DNA from: Allolobophora icterica
Taxonomy: Eukaryota > Annelida > Clitellata > Crassiclitellata > Lumbricidae
Direction: 5' to 3'
Length of the DNA stretch: 64,000 nucleotides
Assembly: GCA_963556255.1 (NCBI GenBank)
Contig: OY744610.1
Span: 17,016,457-17,080,456 of the forward strand
How positions within the stretch are numbered: position 1 is the first letter of the stretch; each line of letters opens with the position of its first letter. The notes under the pieces were generated by a model. That model had not been told where the DNA came from. It did no database searches and saw nothing but the letters and a program-made list of their open reading frames with translations. The translations under genes were made by a program, and so were the position numbers. Positions 43,761-54,222 of this stretch are shown here, in pieces.

Positions 43761-45338
43761 TGTAACTGAAGCTGCCTCATCCGATGCAGACAAACTGCCG
43801 CTGCTAAACAAGCCTGACCTCCCTAAGGCCTGCATCGCGCGAACACCGACGTAATATCACACGGGCGCTGCTTACCAAGTCTTTCCTGTCTCCCTCTTCC
43901 TCCCCCCACCCCCGCTCTGTCCCTCCCGTCATAAAACGGGCAAATACTCTAGTATATACATATAACTGTATGTATAGAAAGGTATTGCCAATTAAAAGAA
44001 ATCCCTCTTCTATTTTTGTATGGTGTTTGACTTCAGTGGCGCCAGATCATCATTAGAAGGCATGCACTCAATAACATGGGTAATTGATGATGGAGGCAAG
44101 CACCCATGACCACACCGACTGACCATAAATTCCAGACCAGAAAGGCGCCACTTAGTCTGTAGTACGAGCCCACTGACTACAGTGTCATGTCTACAGTGCG
44201 AAACAGACATACAAGGACGAATACGGACATAGACAGAGAGAAATGAACAGACGTAGCTATGTTATTAAGCGACTGTCCAACCGAACCCAACCGACTGTCT
44301 TGACTGTATAAATAGAGGTTGAGCCTAACATACATGTATATAGGGAGATTTGTCACGAGCTATAGAAACTCCGCCACTGTTCGTACTCTGATAGTGCCAG
44401 TCCCAAGCCCCGATAAAGGAGGCGGGCGACGCTAATCATCTTTGTTATGACACAGCGTCGTTACATTCCTGGGGCCAAGCTGGTCATCGAGAACAAGAGA
44501 TGCTCCGCCCGGTATTCATAGCTTCATAGGGTCGCGCCGATAACGTTCTCTTCAGCTAAATTCGACACAAACCAATCTACTACATGACACAAGCGTCAAC
44601 TGCCTTACATGTGGAGTGCGCTACATACTTCCTACGACCTACCTCCAGCACCCAATCATCTAGCCACGCTAGAAGTTGGTGGAGAATAATTCGTTTTTTC
44701 CGTACTTATCCAGCCAGCGAGTTCCCCCACGGCAAAATCAGTCAACCGGCACGAAATCCGGTCAGAGTCACCACAACATCGCAAATCCTTGCTCGTCTAT
44801 CAACAGTTTGCAGTCGTAGACTTTCGCACATGCTTGCTTCTTCGTCCCTCGCTCACCGCCCATCAACATCAGTCCCTTCTCATCGTTGTACCGTTGTAGG
44901 CCTACGTCTACTCTCGAAATTACTGTCGCAGCGATGAAGGTAACACTTATAACTAACGTGTCACTGTGGCCACACTTTCAGCAGCCAGTATCAGCCATTC
45001 GTCGTTATGTAGCCACGAATATAGATTAATAGTAAACTCTGGCCTGAAGAGCATTAAATCTTGAAAAGTCGCGATTCGACCTAATGACCACTCACGGAAA
45101 CATTAATCGAGAGTATTGGAACCCGAAAGCTATTTTCCCTCGTCTCATCCAAAAACTTCATTCTCATCGGAACAATAATAGAACCTTTGGACTCAATTGA
45201 AAACTGATTGCCTTCGTCTCAACCAACGACTTCACTATCGTCATTATCAGAACACGCCTTCCTCGAAACCTGGATAATTTGTCCGTAGAATAATGTGTAT
45301 TGTTTGGACGCGATTAGTATTTGTCTTAACACATTAGC
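43761..45338. other. Intergenic, no supported gene
   Basis: Mixed DNA. A small inverted pair AGTGGCGCC / GGCGCCACT (44,035-44,152) may mark a tiny MITE but lacks a clear target duplication. Open frames at 44,584-44,937 have no recognisable content. Confidence 0.4.
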
Positions 45339-45600
45339 TGTGAACTGAGTTTTGTGTACAGTCTTGCAGTGCGAGATATTGCCGTGTATATTTAGTGCGT
45401 TACTTTAGATTCACGTGTATATATATATATATATATATATATATGATAGATGTATCACGTTCAGTTGTACTGTTTTAGCTAAGCGCCTGGCTGGCTGATT
45501 TCGGCAGCCGCGCGCTCTATGTGTATAATTACATTTCGCTTACGCGCACAGCACAGGTGCCTAAGAAGGGCGCGAAGATTTTATGCTGACTGTAAAGTAA
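45339..45600 (+). mobile_element. LTR fragment of the Gmr1-like family (fourth copy)
   Basis: Starts TGTGAACTGAGTTTTGTGTA and follows the LTRs at 784, 1,735, 8,164 and 8,682 through the AT microsatellite (45,418-45,446), TTCGGCAGCC, GCGCGCTCTATGTGTATAAT and GGGCGCGAAGATTTTATGCTGACT, then stops near 45,600. It is clearly more diverged than the cluster copies and has no internal region, so it is an older truncated or solo LTR. Confidence 0.8.
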
Positions 45601-45763
45601 ATTCAGTCCATATCCGCAAGTGGGACGTAGGTGAGGCGCTCATCTCCTTTTCTAAGCCATTGAGCCGGCAATGGACGAATCCCAAGGTACTGGACACGGG
45701 GCTTCGTGCATCGCAGGACTTGCCGTTTACTTCCCAGCTTACGCCGGTACCAAATTATACTGC

Positions 45764-45870
45764 TTGGTGTGCGCAAACAACTTGCCCAGGGTCGTTGTAC
45801 GGAGTCGAACCGGCGACCGCATGATCATTGACCAAACGCGTTACCGATAGCTCCACCGTGCCGCACCGTC
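45764..45870 (-). mobile_element. tRNA-derived SINE fragment
   Basis: On the minus strand GGTGGAGCTATCGGTAACGC and the B-box GGTTCGACTCC are spaced as in tRNA, followed by CCTGGGCAAGTTG, similar to the GGGCAAGT core that follows tRNA heads in CORE/Deu-type SINEs and in the SINE at 49,096. Outer limits uncertain. Confidence 0.5.
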
Positions 45871-46189
45871 TGCACATGTAGCTTCGTAAAAATGATAAAC
45901 CCAAAATTGGGCTATCTCGCGTCCTTCCGGTCAACATTCTCGACAAACTCGTAATTTTACAATCAAACCCGAAATAATATGGCGTATGAAACTGAGGTCG
46001 TTGATACGCAATTAAGTGGGGACAATTATTAGACAACGAAGACCAAAGATAGTCGATTAGGGCCTACATCGCGAATGGTATACGCGCAGCGTCTTCATCT
46101 CAACCGAAGTTTTCCAATGGATTGTGTTTGGAGCGCGTGCAATTTTACCGATATTCGCCTTCATTTCAACTTAAGCCCCACAAGAAGTA

Positions 46190-46375
46190 AAATTATTTTA
46201 GTTTTGAAAATAATTCCTAATTTCGTTCTTAATTTTAGTTCGGCATATAATTCATAATTCAATTCCTAATTTCGTTCTTGCTGCTTAAATAATTCCTACT
46301 TTTACTTCTAGTTTTCGTCAACGAAATCATTTATTTTTACTTCTGATTTTAGTTTTCGTTAACGAAAATATCACT
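46190..46375. mobile_element. hAT-like terminal fragment with GTTAACGAAAA motif
   Basis: T-rich repeats ending TTTTCGTTAACGAAAATATC and ACTGTG resemble the terminal part of the element at 62,848-63,406. Only one end is visible. The flanking stretches 45,871-46,190 and 46,376-46,610 hold no gene. Confidence 0.4.
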
Positions 46376-46619
46376 GTGTTATATACTTTCTAACTGTATC
46401 AATAGCAATTAGTTAATAAAGAATATACTTACTTACTTAATCAGGTGAAACTGTTCAATAGTGAGGAGATAAATAGGATTAATTACTTACTTTTAATGCT
46501 GCAGTTAGTTAGTTTGTATAAAATATACTGATACATTGTAGGTATAGGCAACATTTAATTTAATTTCGGCAGTGGTCGAAAGGCTGGCATTTTCAACAGC
46601 GCAGTCATAGGATATATTG

Positions 46620-47370
46620 TTTAAATTTGAATCGACATCCCCATCGATATTGAAGACTTCGGGCAGAATGGTATCTCTAGCCTATCCCACCATCTCTGAT
46701 TTGCTCTCGGTTTTCCCAAGTGTCGTATATACTTTCCTATCTCTTTGTCTTACGTTTTCGCCTGCCATTTGTATACTCTACGCTTCACATTTACTCGCTA
46801 TCAGGATTTCTTGTTTATTAGTGCGCAGTCTCAACCCAGACATTGTTCTTAGAAACCTTCCCTCGCCCTTTACGTATAGGGTTCCCCTAAATAATCAACT
46901 AAATCCGCTATTTTCTCTACAGTGATCTGCTGTCAGTATAAATTCTTCTTAGCACTTTAACGACGAGTCCCTTTTAGTACACGCTTATCGTTAAAGTGCT
47001 AAGCGTATTTTAAGGCTTGCTTTGATTCTGATTTAGTTGGTCCGTTTGGACAGAATGATTGCGCAGTTCGGACAACCGTCGGTGGGTTGAGAGTCGTTTG
47101 ACCTGATTCAAAAAGACCTAACAGAACACGCTTACCTCGTCTGCGTCTGCTTCGAGTCATAATCTCCGCAAAGCTGTTTTCCTGCTCTTTTGTTGGCTGG
47201 CCAACGTCCGTTCCGTCTTGCTTTGACTGCTTTCCTGGTTCTTCAGTTCGTCGCCGTTTTGTTGTTACGGGTATTTCGTCCTCCGACGAAATTGTTTCAG
47301 CTTCCGTTCGTCCCATAGAATTCTCTCCTTCTAAGTTCGCCATTCTCACCAGTACAGCTAGATATATAAA
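46620..47370 (-). pseudogene. Unidentified element ORF, copy 2
   Basis: A minus-strand frame of 116 codons (46,999-47,349) begins MRMANLEGENS, continues DEIPVTTKRRRTEEP, DVGQPTKEQENSFAEIMTRS, RRRRGKRV, and is basic and disordered. A second stretch (about 46,780-46,880; FLRTMSGLRLRTNKQEILIA) is out of frame. It aligns with 42,250-42,830. The two copies share MAN(V/L)EGEN, DVGQPTKE and MTRSRRRRGK, suggesting constraint before decay. Probably ORF1 of a retroelement; family not recognised. Confidence 0.5.
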
Positions 47371-48052
47371 ACAAGACTATAGTAGTCATTATAGCACATA
47401 TTTACTCTTCGCCGTCTAAGAAAAAACTATCGTATGCTTGTATACAGGATGTGAACGCTTCTTCTAAAGGCACTAACACTGATTTAAATTGAAGTTCATG
47501 TTTATTAAATTTAATTGGCAGTCGTGTCTGGACGTTTGATTGACAGTAGTGCTGTGTGTATGTATAGTAGGGTGCCCAGCAAACCAGTGATAAAAGATAG
47601 CTGACTAGCAACACAACAGTACTGATATTCAGTTACTGTTCTACTTAGGGTGCTGAACATTGAATTCTATCATAGCTAGGGCGTGTGCCTGTGAGTGTCA
47701 GTCAGCAGAACGAAAAACCACCAGTGCCCCGGCTCCAGTGTGACCAGTCAGTCACTGACGCAGCTTGCAGTTGCAACGAAACATGGCTAAAGTTTGGTAA
47801 CATTCACTTCGCGTTTTATCGTCCTCTGATTCTGAGTCAGGAACAGCCCACTACTCCCTCTCGACTGTGGTTTCTGTATTTTCGTCATGCAAATGCTCCC
47901 GAATGCGGGCAGAACAACCAATAAATCCCTTGTCACAAAAACAACATTGTAGGCTATTTTCAGATTATCCTTTTCTTTCTCCTCCAAAATCCCCACTCTC
48001 TCTCCACATCTCTCTGTCTGTCTCTCTCGGTCTGTCTGTCTGTCTGTCTCTC
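47371..48052. other. Intergenic with pyrimidine-rich and (TGTC) stretch
   Basis: No supported gene. The right part (47,975-48,050) is TCTC/TGTC-rich, equivalent to the microsatellite at 17,344. Confidence 0.45.
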
Positions 48053-49050
48053 TGCATTTAGTAAACCAATACCTTGTCGGTGGCCACACACATAAGATCA
48101 ATACAAGAAGACCAAGACCATTTTATAAATGTATATATATATAATATATTATTTATAAATTATTACATATATTATTTATAAATTTATATATATTATTTAT
48201 AAATATGTAAATATTATTTATAAATTTATATATAATATTTTATAGGCCTATGAACAAAATAAGGAAATTGTCAAGCTATAGCGACGTTTTTGCTTATTTT
48301 AATTTTCACAACTCAATTACAAGAATGGGTAGTAGGAATTTAACAATTATTGAATTACAGGATATGGGATTTCATTAAAGTGTAAAAAGTATTTTGTAAT
48401 TGACATTAGACAGACAGAAAGAGAGAGGTCCTTTATTACTGCAAACATTTCATACATTTACAAAACTAAATAGCAAGACACACGTTGGATGGCCCGACTG
48501 CGAAAGGAGCCTTACAAAACTTATGGCTACAACCAGAGGCGTCTATACCAAATGTGGGGTTGGGAGAACGATCTTCATCGAACTTCAAAAGTGGGGGGTT
48601 GACATATTTTGGCCGAAAGTAAAGGTTTGCATTTTTTTCATGATATCTCGTTTGTCCCGTGTGATAATACAGCCTACATTAAGCCATTATCGGTTAACGC
48701 CTTTTGTTCCACATGGGATCGAAATCCTCTTATGTTTCCATAACAGTAGCCAATGGTACAACAGGACACATACTGCACAGCAACTCGACTGCACGTCCGT
48801 GATATCTACATTATCTCGTCTGTTGTACGAGCCTACGACCAACGGGCCAACGGCTTACGTGATCTACCGGCCAAACAGTTGGGGAGGAGGACCACGGGGG
48901 TGAGGACCGTGAGTTTGCTTCTTGAATGACACGGCGGCCTAGACTGGCAGAGTTCTCCGCTGCAACCTGCACGTGTGTGTGTGTTTGTGTAGATGTGTGT
49001 GTAGGTGTGCGTGCGTGTCATCACTCTGCTTGCCACACTTGCCTATCTCT
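48053..49050. repeat. Dispersed block, copy 2 (paralogue of 17,404-18,390)
   Basis: Matches 17,404-18,283 closely, then continues into ACGGCGGCCTAGACTGGCAG (48,931) where it joins a block shared with the palindrome arm (27,308-28,127). It contains AT-rich low complexity at 48,130-48,240 and a GT-rich stretch at 48,972-49,018. Confidence 0.7.
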
Positions 49051-49095
49051 GACCTGTCCAGTCAGTGTGTGGCACACACTTCAATTGAGTACATC

Positions 49096-49350
49096 CTGTT
49101 GTGGGGCGTGGTGGCTCAGTGGTAAGTTCGGCGCCTTGTGACCGGATGGTTGCAGGTTCGAATCCCACTCTAGCCGCTGCGTACGGACCTTGGGCAAGTC
49201 CGTCACTCGCAATTACTCGTGGCGCTTCGGCGTGAAAACTCCGGCACAGTATCAATGCTGTAGTCGGGAGCGCCTCTGAGTGGAAGTAGTAGTTGACTTG
49301 AAGTGGCGCTATAGAAATATCCGGAATAAATAAATAAATAAATAAATAAA
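49096..49350 (+). mobile_element. tRNA-derived SINE, about 255 bp
   Basis: The tRNA-like head starts GGGGCGTGGTGGCTCAGTGG with B-box GGTTCGAATCC. A core (CCTTGGGCAAGTCCG) follows, then a tail GGCGCTATAGAAATATCCGG and (AAAT)n. The paralogous empty site reads GAGTACATCTATAGGAGTAA, which fixes both borders. No long target duplication is visible, as is usual for SINEs using an L2/CR1-type tail. Orientation plus. Confidence 0.85.
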
Positions 49351-49699
49351 TAGGAGTAATAATATAGCCTACGTTGAACTCGCGAATATATGAACGTGTT
49401 GCGAATTGATTTAGATCACAGGTGTAGTAAATCATCTGCAGGATTATATCGTACAATCACTGGAGTCACTAAAACTCGATTATTTTGATGATTTATTCAG
49501 GGGCGGCGATAGTGGGGGAGGAGTCTCAACCCTTAACAGTGAGGGGGACACAGTATACAGTTGTCGCCCGATGTTTAAAGAAACTATTTTATTGCTACTT
49601 TTGCTAAATAACTGCGAAGTGGAAACTTGATTACTGAGACCAGGCAGCTGACGTCAACACGTTGCCACCAGCAACTAACAAAAATTAATGAGTTTTTAC

Positions 49700-50566
49700 G
49701 GCACCCCGACAAAATAGCCCGGTCAAAATAGCCCCGACGAAATAGCCCCGTCAAAATGGCCCAGGACAAAATAGCTCAAGACGAAATAACCCCGACGAAA
49801 TAGCCCCAAAAATATCGCCCCGACAACGAACAGTGGCGAGAAGATTTATATTAATAAAAGCAACGAAACATGAATGGAAAAAAACGCGAGTAAGATATTA
49901 TAGAAATATTAATAATTGACAATGTCAAGGTTTAAAAAACTTCGAAACATGAAGGTAAAACAAGCTACTAAATCAAAATTTATAGGCGCAATGATCTAAA
50001 AGACGTAGGCCTAATAATTGATTTAAGTTGTCTTACAGTCTTAGAAATTGTCAATGTTAATGTATAGGCGTATATAAGCATCGAAATAAGCTACTAATTG
50101 AAAGTTCGTAGGCATAATCACCTAAAAATCGAGATTTAGAAATCGAAATCCTAATTGAGACTTCACCGTAAACTAATAATTAACATTTACTAATTTACAA
50201 ATTACGGTTTGATCTAAAGCATTCCCGACAAAGCATGCTATGGTTTTTTAAATATTTACGTAACTGAGACTTCACCGTCAACTAATAATTAACATTTACT
50301 AATTGACAAATAACGGCTTGATCTAAAACATTCCCGACAAAGCACGCCGAACTTGATTCAAGATATAGGTAACGTCTATCGTTACCCTTTCATACTAATT
50401 AGCAACTAATTAGGCAGTTCTAATATTTACGTTTTAAACAAGGCTCTTCGAACGGTACGGGGCTATTTTGTCGGGGCTATTTCGTCTGGAGCTATTTTGT
50501 CCTGGGCTATTTTGACGGGGCTATTTCGTCGGGGCTATTTTGACCGGGCTATTTTGACTGGATACC
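49700..50566. mobile_element. Fold-back transposon, 867 bp, 9 bp target duplication
   Basis: The left arm (49,700-49,825) and right arm (50,455-50,566) are inverted arrays of a 16-18 bp unit (GGGGCTATTTTGTC / GGGGCTATTTCGTC). Outer ends are GGCACCCCGAC and (inward) GGTATCCAGTC. The flanking duplication is AGTTTTTAC (49,691-49,699 and 50,567-50,575); the uninterrupted paralogues have a single copy. Nine bases is typical of Mutator-like elements. The interior has no ORF but contains a roughly 80 bp phrase twice (50,155-50,235 and 50,265-50,345; GAGACTTCACCGT...CATTCCCGACAAAGCA). Non-autonomous. Confidence 0.85.
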
Positions 50567-51102
50567 AGTTTTTACATATGATTCGGTTTATATTGTTTCG
50601 CAATAAGTAACTAACTAATAAAAATCAGTTAAGTTTAGATTTGAATTAGTTTGAATGTAATTATGCAATTTTATGAAAATGCATAATCTACATGCCGTTA
50701 CAAAGTGCTTGCCCCTTGCTTTTTACACGCATTTTTCGTGCACAAAAAAAAGATAAACAATTTTTTATTCAATATTCGGCGTAGGGCTCCAGCCCCTCCA
50801 AACCTAAAATCCTGGCGCCGCCACTGACTATTTTGTCGGCTGGATCTGCGATCGTTGCCTTTTTCAGCCAGTGGAGACATGCAGGTGTCACGCTGTCGCA
50901 ATTCAACTCGAGCCCATTGTGCCCTCTCTTGTGGTGGACAGTCCCCGTGGAACAGTCTGCCACTACACTTACGAACTGTTGACTCTGTCCAACATGCATT
51001 TGCTGTCTTTAAATGCACTTTGTAGATCTGTTCTATAGTCATAGGTTCGGCGCTTTTGTGATGTACTTCAAAATACACTATAGTAATTTTTCTGAAAAAT
51101 CT

Positions 51103-51372
51103 CTATTTTGTAATCATCGTAGTTGGCCCGCCGTCATCAATAACTACTTCAAAAACAACACCTTTGTCATCATCAATATCGTAGTCAATGCCACCTTTAC
51201 AATCATCGCACTCGTCGTCATCGTATACGCCATTATCGTTATCTACTGTTATTACTTCTATAGCACCGTTGTCATTATGGTTCAAGGCAAACCGACATAA
51301 CGTTATCACGTCATTAGTATCCTGTTCAGGATGAATTTCATCATCAAAATAATCTCGACTATGTTGTATCAA
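51103..51372 (-). CDS. Hypothetical acidic open frame
   Basis: 89 codons, strongly acidic (DNDNGVYDDDECDDC, DYDIDDDKG) with FDDEIHPEQDTNDVITLCRF at the start. It is not recognised. The Mab-21-like pseudogene also has an Asp-rich stretch upstream of its domain, so an upstream exon of such a gene is conceivable, but simple GAT-repeat composition explains it equally well. The neighbouring 51,373-52,015 holds no gene. Confidence 0.25.
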   Translation of the reverse strand: MIQHSRDYFDDEIHPEQDTNDVITLCRFALNHNDNGAIEVITVDNDNGVYDDDECDDCKGGIDYDIDDDKGVVFEVVIDDGGPTTMITK

Positions 51373-52330
51373 ATCAAACCGATCTCTTCTGTGACAGCGC
51401 CTTTGAGGCAGGGCCTAAAATAATGTTTTCTCACATAAAGTGGGCCGTTGATATTGTCGCGTGTGCCAGTCTGGTGTGTGCAGGGCAACTACACACGATT
51501 TCAGTCTAATACCTGAATTTTTGCTTACCAGTTCAAGTAGAGTTTGATAGCTTTAGGAAGAGTATGCAGTTTACATTTCTCAGTATTTTAGGAAATGCTT
51601 TGAGACGGAGATGCTGAAAATATTGCACGACTCCAAATGACCTATTCTAGTCGGTCAATGGTTCTCAACGTTTCCTGGGCCTAACTCTGTTCTTCGTAAG
51701 AGATCACTGACAATATCAGTTCTTTTGTAATGAATGGAAACGCCTGTCGTTGGCCTAACTGAATCGATAACTGCATTGTAAAGCATTATCTGGTGTCAGG
51801 CAGTATTAAGCGTAAGTTACATAATGTTGCTAAACAAAACTAACATAATCGAGCATTAACCTACACCGAAGATTGAATGGCATGTGAATGGTCCATTTGC
51901 AATTCATGCCCCTGCATATAAATCAATTTGTCGGAATGTAGTAGGATGTGGTTTAGGAAGAAGCTTTATCCCTACAAATGAGACCCAGTTGGAACGTTAT
52001 ATGTTGTTAAACATGATTTGAGGACGTTTCGTCCCCGGACGATTCGTCCCGGACGATTCGTCCCAGGACGATTCGTCCCCGGACGATTCGTCACGAGGAC
52101 GTTTCGTCCCAGGACGATTCAAAAGGGCGAAAAGCAAAAGGGCGCATGTTTAAAAGGGCGAATGTAAATAAAGCGCATGTTTACGAAGATAAGTGCGAAA
52201 TGTATGAAAGCGCACCTTTATATATTATAGGCCATAGACTCATTGGAAATATGCAGAGTATCGCTTTATGTATCATTCGCTTTATTGATTTTCGCCCTTT
52301 TGATTTTCGTCCCTTTGATAGGATACCGCA

Positions 52331-52450
52331 GGGGTGGGCAAACTACGGCCCGCGGGCTGGGACCGGCCCCCAACACTTTTTATCCGGCCCCCGCAATTCT
52401 TCAGAAATTAAAAAAAATTCAGACCACGTGAAGTTTTCTTCATTTTACTC
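52331..52450 (+). mobile_element. hAT-like terminal fragment (CAGGGGTGGGCAAAC)
   Basis: Begins CAGGGGTGGGCAAACTACGG followed by CCCGCGGGC and a second CGGCCCCC motif, a widespread hAT-type terminus. No matching right end was found downstream, so the rest is lost or diverged. Confidence 0.5.
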
Positions 52451-53290
52451 ACGTGTGACACCTCTCTCTTACTTACTATTCCGGACTCGTCTTTTATAAT
52501 CACTCTGTGTCTGAACTCTGCCGTCCTGCCCCACTTCCCCACAGAGGTTGTCCCACGATATGTACGCAGTGAATTAATGTTGCTTTCAAAGCAGATGAAA
52601 GAACAAAACCACGGACACTTATCTATCCTCCACTACAGTTGCAAACTGCCACAGCAGAGTATGCAGAAAAATATAGCCTTCAGTTGTCAAATTAGACAGA
52701 ATTTAGATCGAGTTCTCCAGATGATCTACGGATTTTAAATCATTGAGACTGAATTTGCTTTGCTTGCTATACCGTTCACAATAATTTTGACATTGACAAT
52801 TAGTTCTTTCTTTCAACTGTATTTAATTGACCCACAAAGAGACATTGTTCTCAAAGAGCAGACCTGATGACATTCTTTTGTTAATTCATGCTCAAAATGC
52901 CTGCATCTCACTAGTAACAGCCAAAGTATATTTTAATATTAGTGCCTTTTTCTAGGAAAAAGATTCCGGAACTTAAACAATAGGTTCGGGAATAGAACAA
53001 TATTATGGTCAGACTAAAGTCGAGGGCAAAGCCCGAGAAACCGGAATTGGGGTTGGGAGGGGTCTCAATGAACACTGAAAACAGTGACTGTTGACAACAC
53101 TGGAATTAAAAGGGGTGCGCCAAATAAACTGGTAAAGAAGGTTCTAGCAGGAAGTGGCGCGAAATGAACCAATAGAAATGAAACGGAAGGGCATGGTAGG
53201 CTTACAAAGCTTTGTCAGTCATACGTTGTCTTGTGTTAGGTCTAGCCGGCCGTCTACGTAGCTTATAATTTTGTAATTTACGCATGAACA

Positions 53291-54032
53291 ATGGCAACAA
53301 TATTTGGGATTTCGAAGCGCGGCAAAAGGACACTCATTCATAACAACTACGAATATTGGAGAAAATGTGAAAACGAAATAGGAGAAACAAAGTGGCGTTG
53401 CTCCAGGTATACGAAAGTTTCAACTGTAAAGCAAGAATTGTAACATTTAATGATGTAGTTATCGGCGAACAGTCCCCTGAACATACACATAGTGGCAACA
53501 TTGCTACAGCAATAGCACGTAAGGCTGTTGGGGACATGAAAATAAAAATGACCGAAACTGTAGCAACACCAAGTTCGTCTTCTGGGGCCGTCATGGCAGA
53601 TCTCGAATCTCACGTTCTGATGGCTCTGCCAAAACGTTCATCTCTTCGCCGAGTCCTTCGTCGTCATCGTCAGACTAAATTCTCCTCTCCTCTGAACAAG
53701 ATGACATTGCCCCCGGCGCCGGTAGATCTGAACTTTGACTTTCCACCACGGTTTCATTCGATGCTACTGTTCGATTCCGGTCCAGGAGTCGACAGACTAC
53801 AGTACTCATGTTAGGTGACATGACAGTCCTGGACGGTTTAGCCAGATCAAACATATGGCTCGCTGATGGAACGTTTAAGATCGTACCATCTCTATACTTT
53901 CAGTTACTCTACAGCATACACTTTCAGTTTGTCGGCGGAATAAACCCTGCGGCGATATACTGCTTGTTGACGAACAAAACTCGCAATACCGTAATACGTA
54001 TAATCGTCTTGTTGTGGAACTTAAGAAGCTGA
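53291..54032 (+). pseudogene. FLYWCH-MULE transposase, frameshifted and truncated
   Basis: Transposase of a Mutator-like element. The first frame (53,291-53,443) starts MATIFGISKRGKR and encodes HNNYEYWRKCE and TKWRC. It then needs a shift to a second frame (from about 53,392) with CKARIVTFNDVVI and EHTHSGN. Together these give the aromatic, W-C, C and H-x-H pattern of a FLYWCH zinc finger. A third frame (53,808-54,032) carries the start of the MULE catalytic domain: NIWLADGTFKIVP (first catalytic Asp), FQLLYSIHFQFVGG and IYCLLTNKT. The remaining acidic residues and the C-terminus are missing. At least two frameshifts plus truncation make it inactive. Confidence 0.7.
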
Positions 54033-54222
54033 TACCGCTAGGAGGGAACCCCATATACCAAATTAAAATAACTCCTTAAATAGACAATCATCACCAATCA
54101 CAAATCACTATACACCAGTCGCAAACACAAAAATTAAGATTCACGAAATGATAGCCTCGGACGATTCGTCCTGGGACGAATCGTCCGGGACGAATCGTCC
54201 GGGGACGAAACGTCCGCATACC

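Larger units (their letters stand above)
48931..50826. repeat. Interrupted copy of a palindrome-arm block
   Basis: Colinear with 27,308-28,127 (and 33,196-34,015): GGCGGCCTAGACTGGC, the GT-rich run, TATAGCCTACGTTGAACTCG, GGCGGCGATAGTGGGGGAGG, ending TCCTGGCGCCGCCACTG. Relative to those copies it has two clean insertions, a SINE (49,096-49,350) and a fold-back transposon (49,700-50,566). The uninterrupted paralogues therefore act as empty sites. Confidence 0.8.
52016..54222. mobile_element. Fold-back Mutator-like transposon with palindromic-13-mer arms
   Basis: The left arm (52,016-52,120) and right arm (54,157-54,222) are arrays of GGACGATTCGTCC and GGACGTTTCGTCC, each itself a palindrome, in inverted relation. 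Ends are ATTTGAGG on the left and GCATACC on the right, the same as in the short copy at 58,632-59,044 (opposite orientation), which fixes the borders. The interior holds a broken FLYWCH/MULE transposase (53,291-54,032) and a nested hAT end (52,331). Sub-terminal GGGCGAAAA-type repeats lie at 52,120-52,320. No 9 bp target duplication is visible (TTAAACATG against CATATAAAA). Confidence 0.75.

Noticed and set aside
43041..43835. 264-codon repetitive protein as a real gene
   Set aside because: It follows exactly from 78 bp and 36 bp tandem repeats and no flanking coding sequence was seen.
44035..44152. Small MITE with AGTGGCGCC inverted ends
   Set aside because: Only 9 bp of inverted repeat and no clear target duplication.
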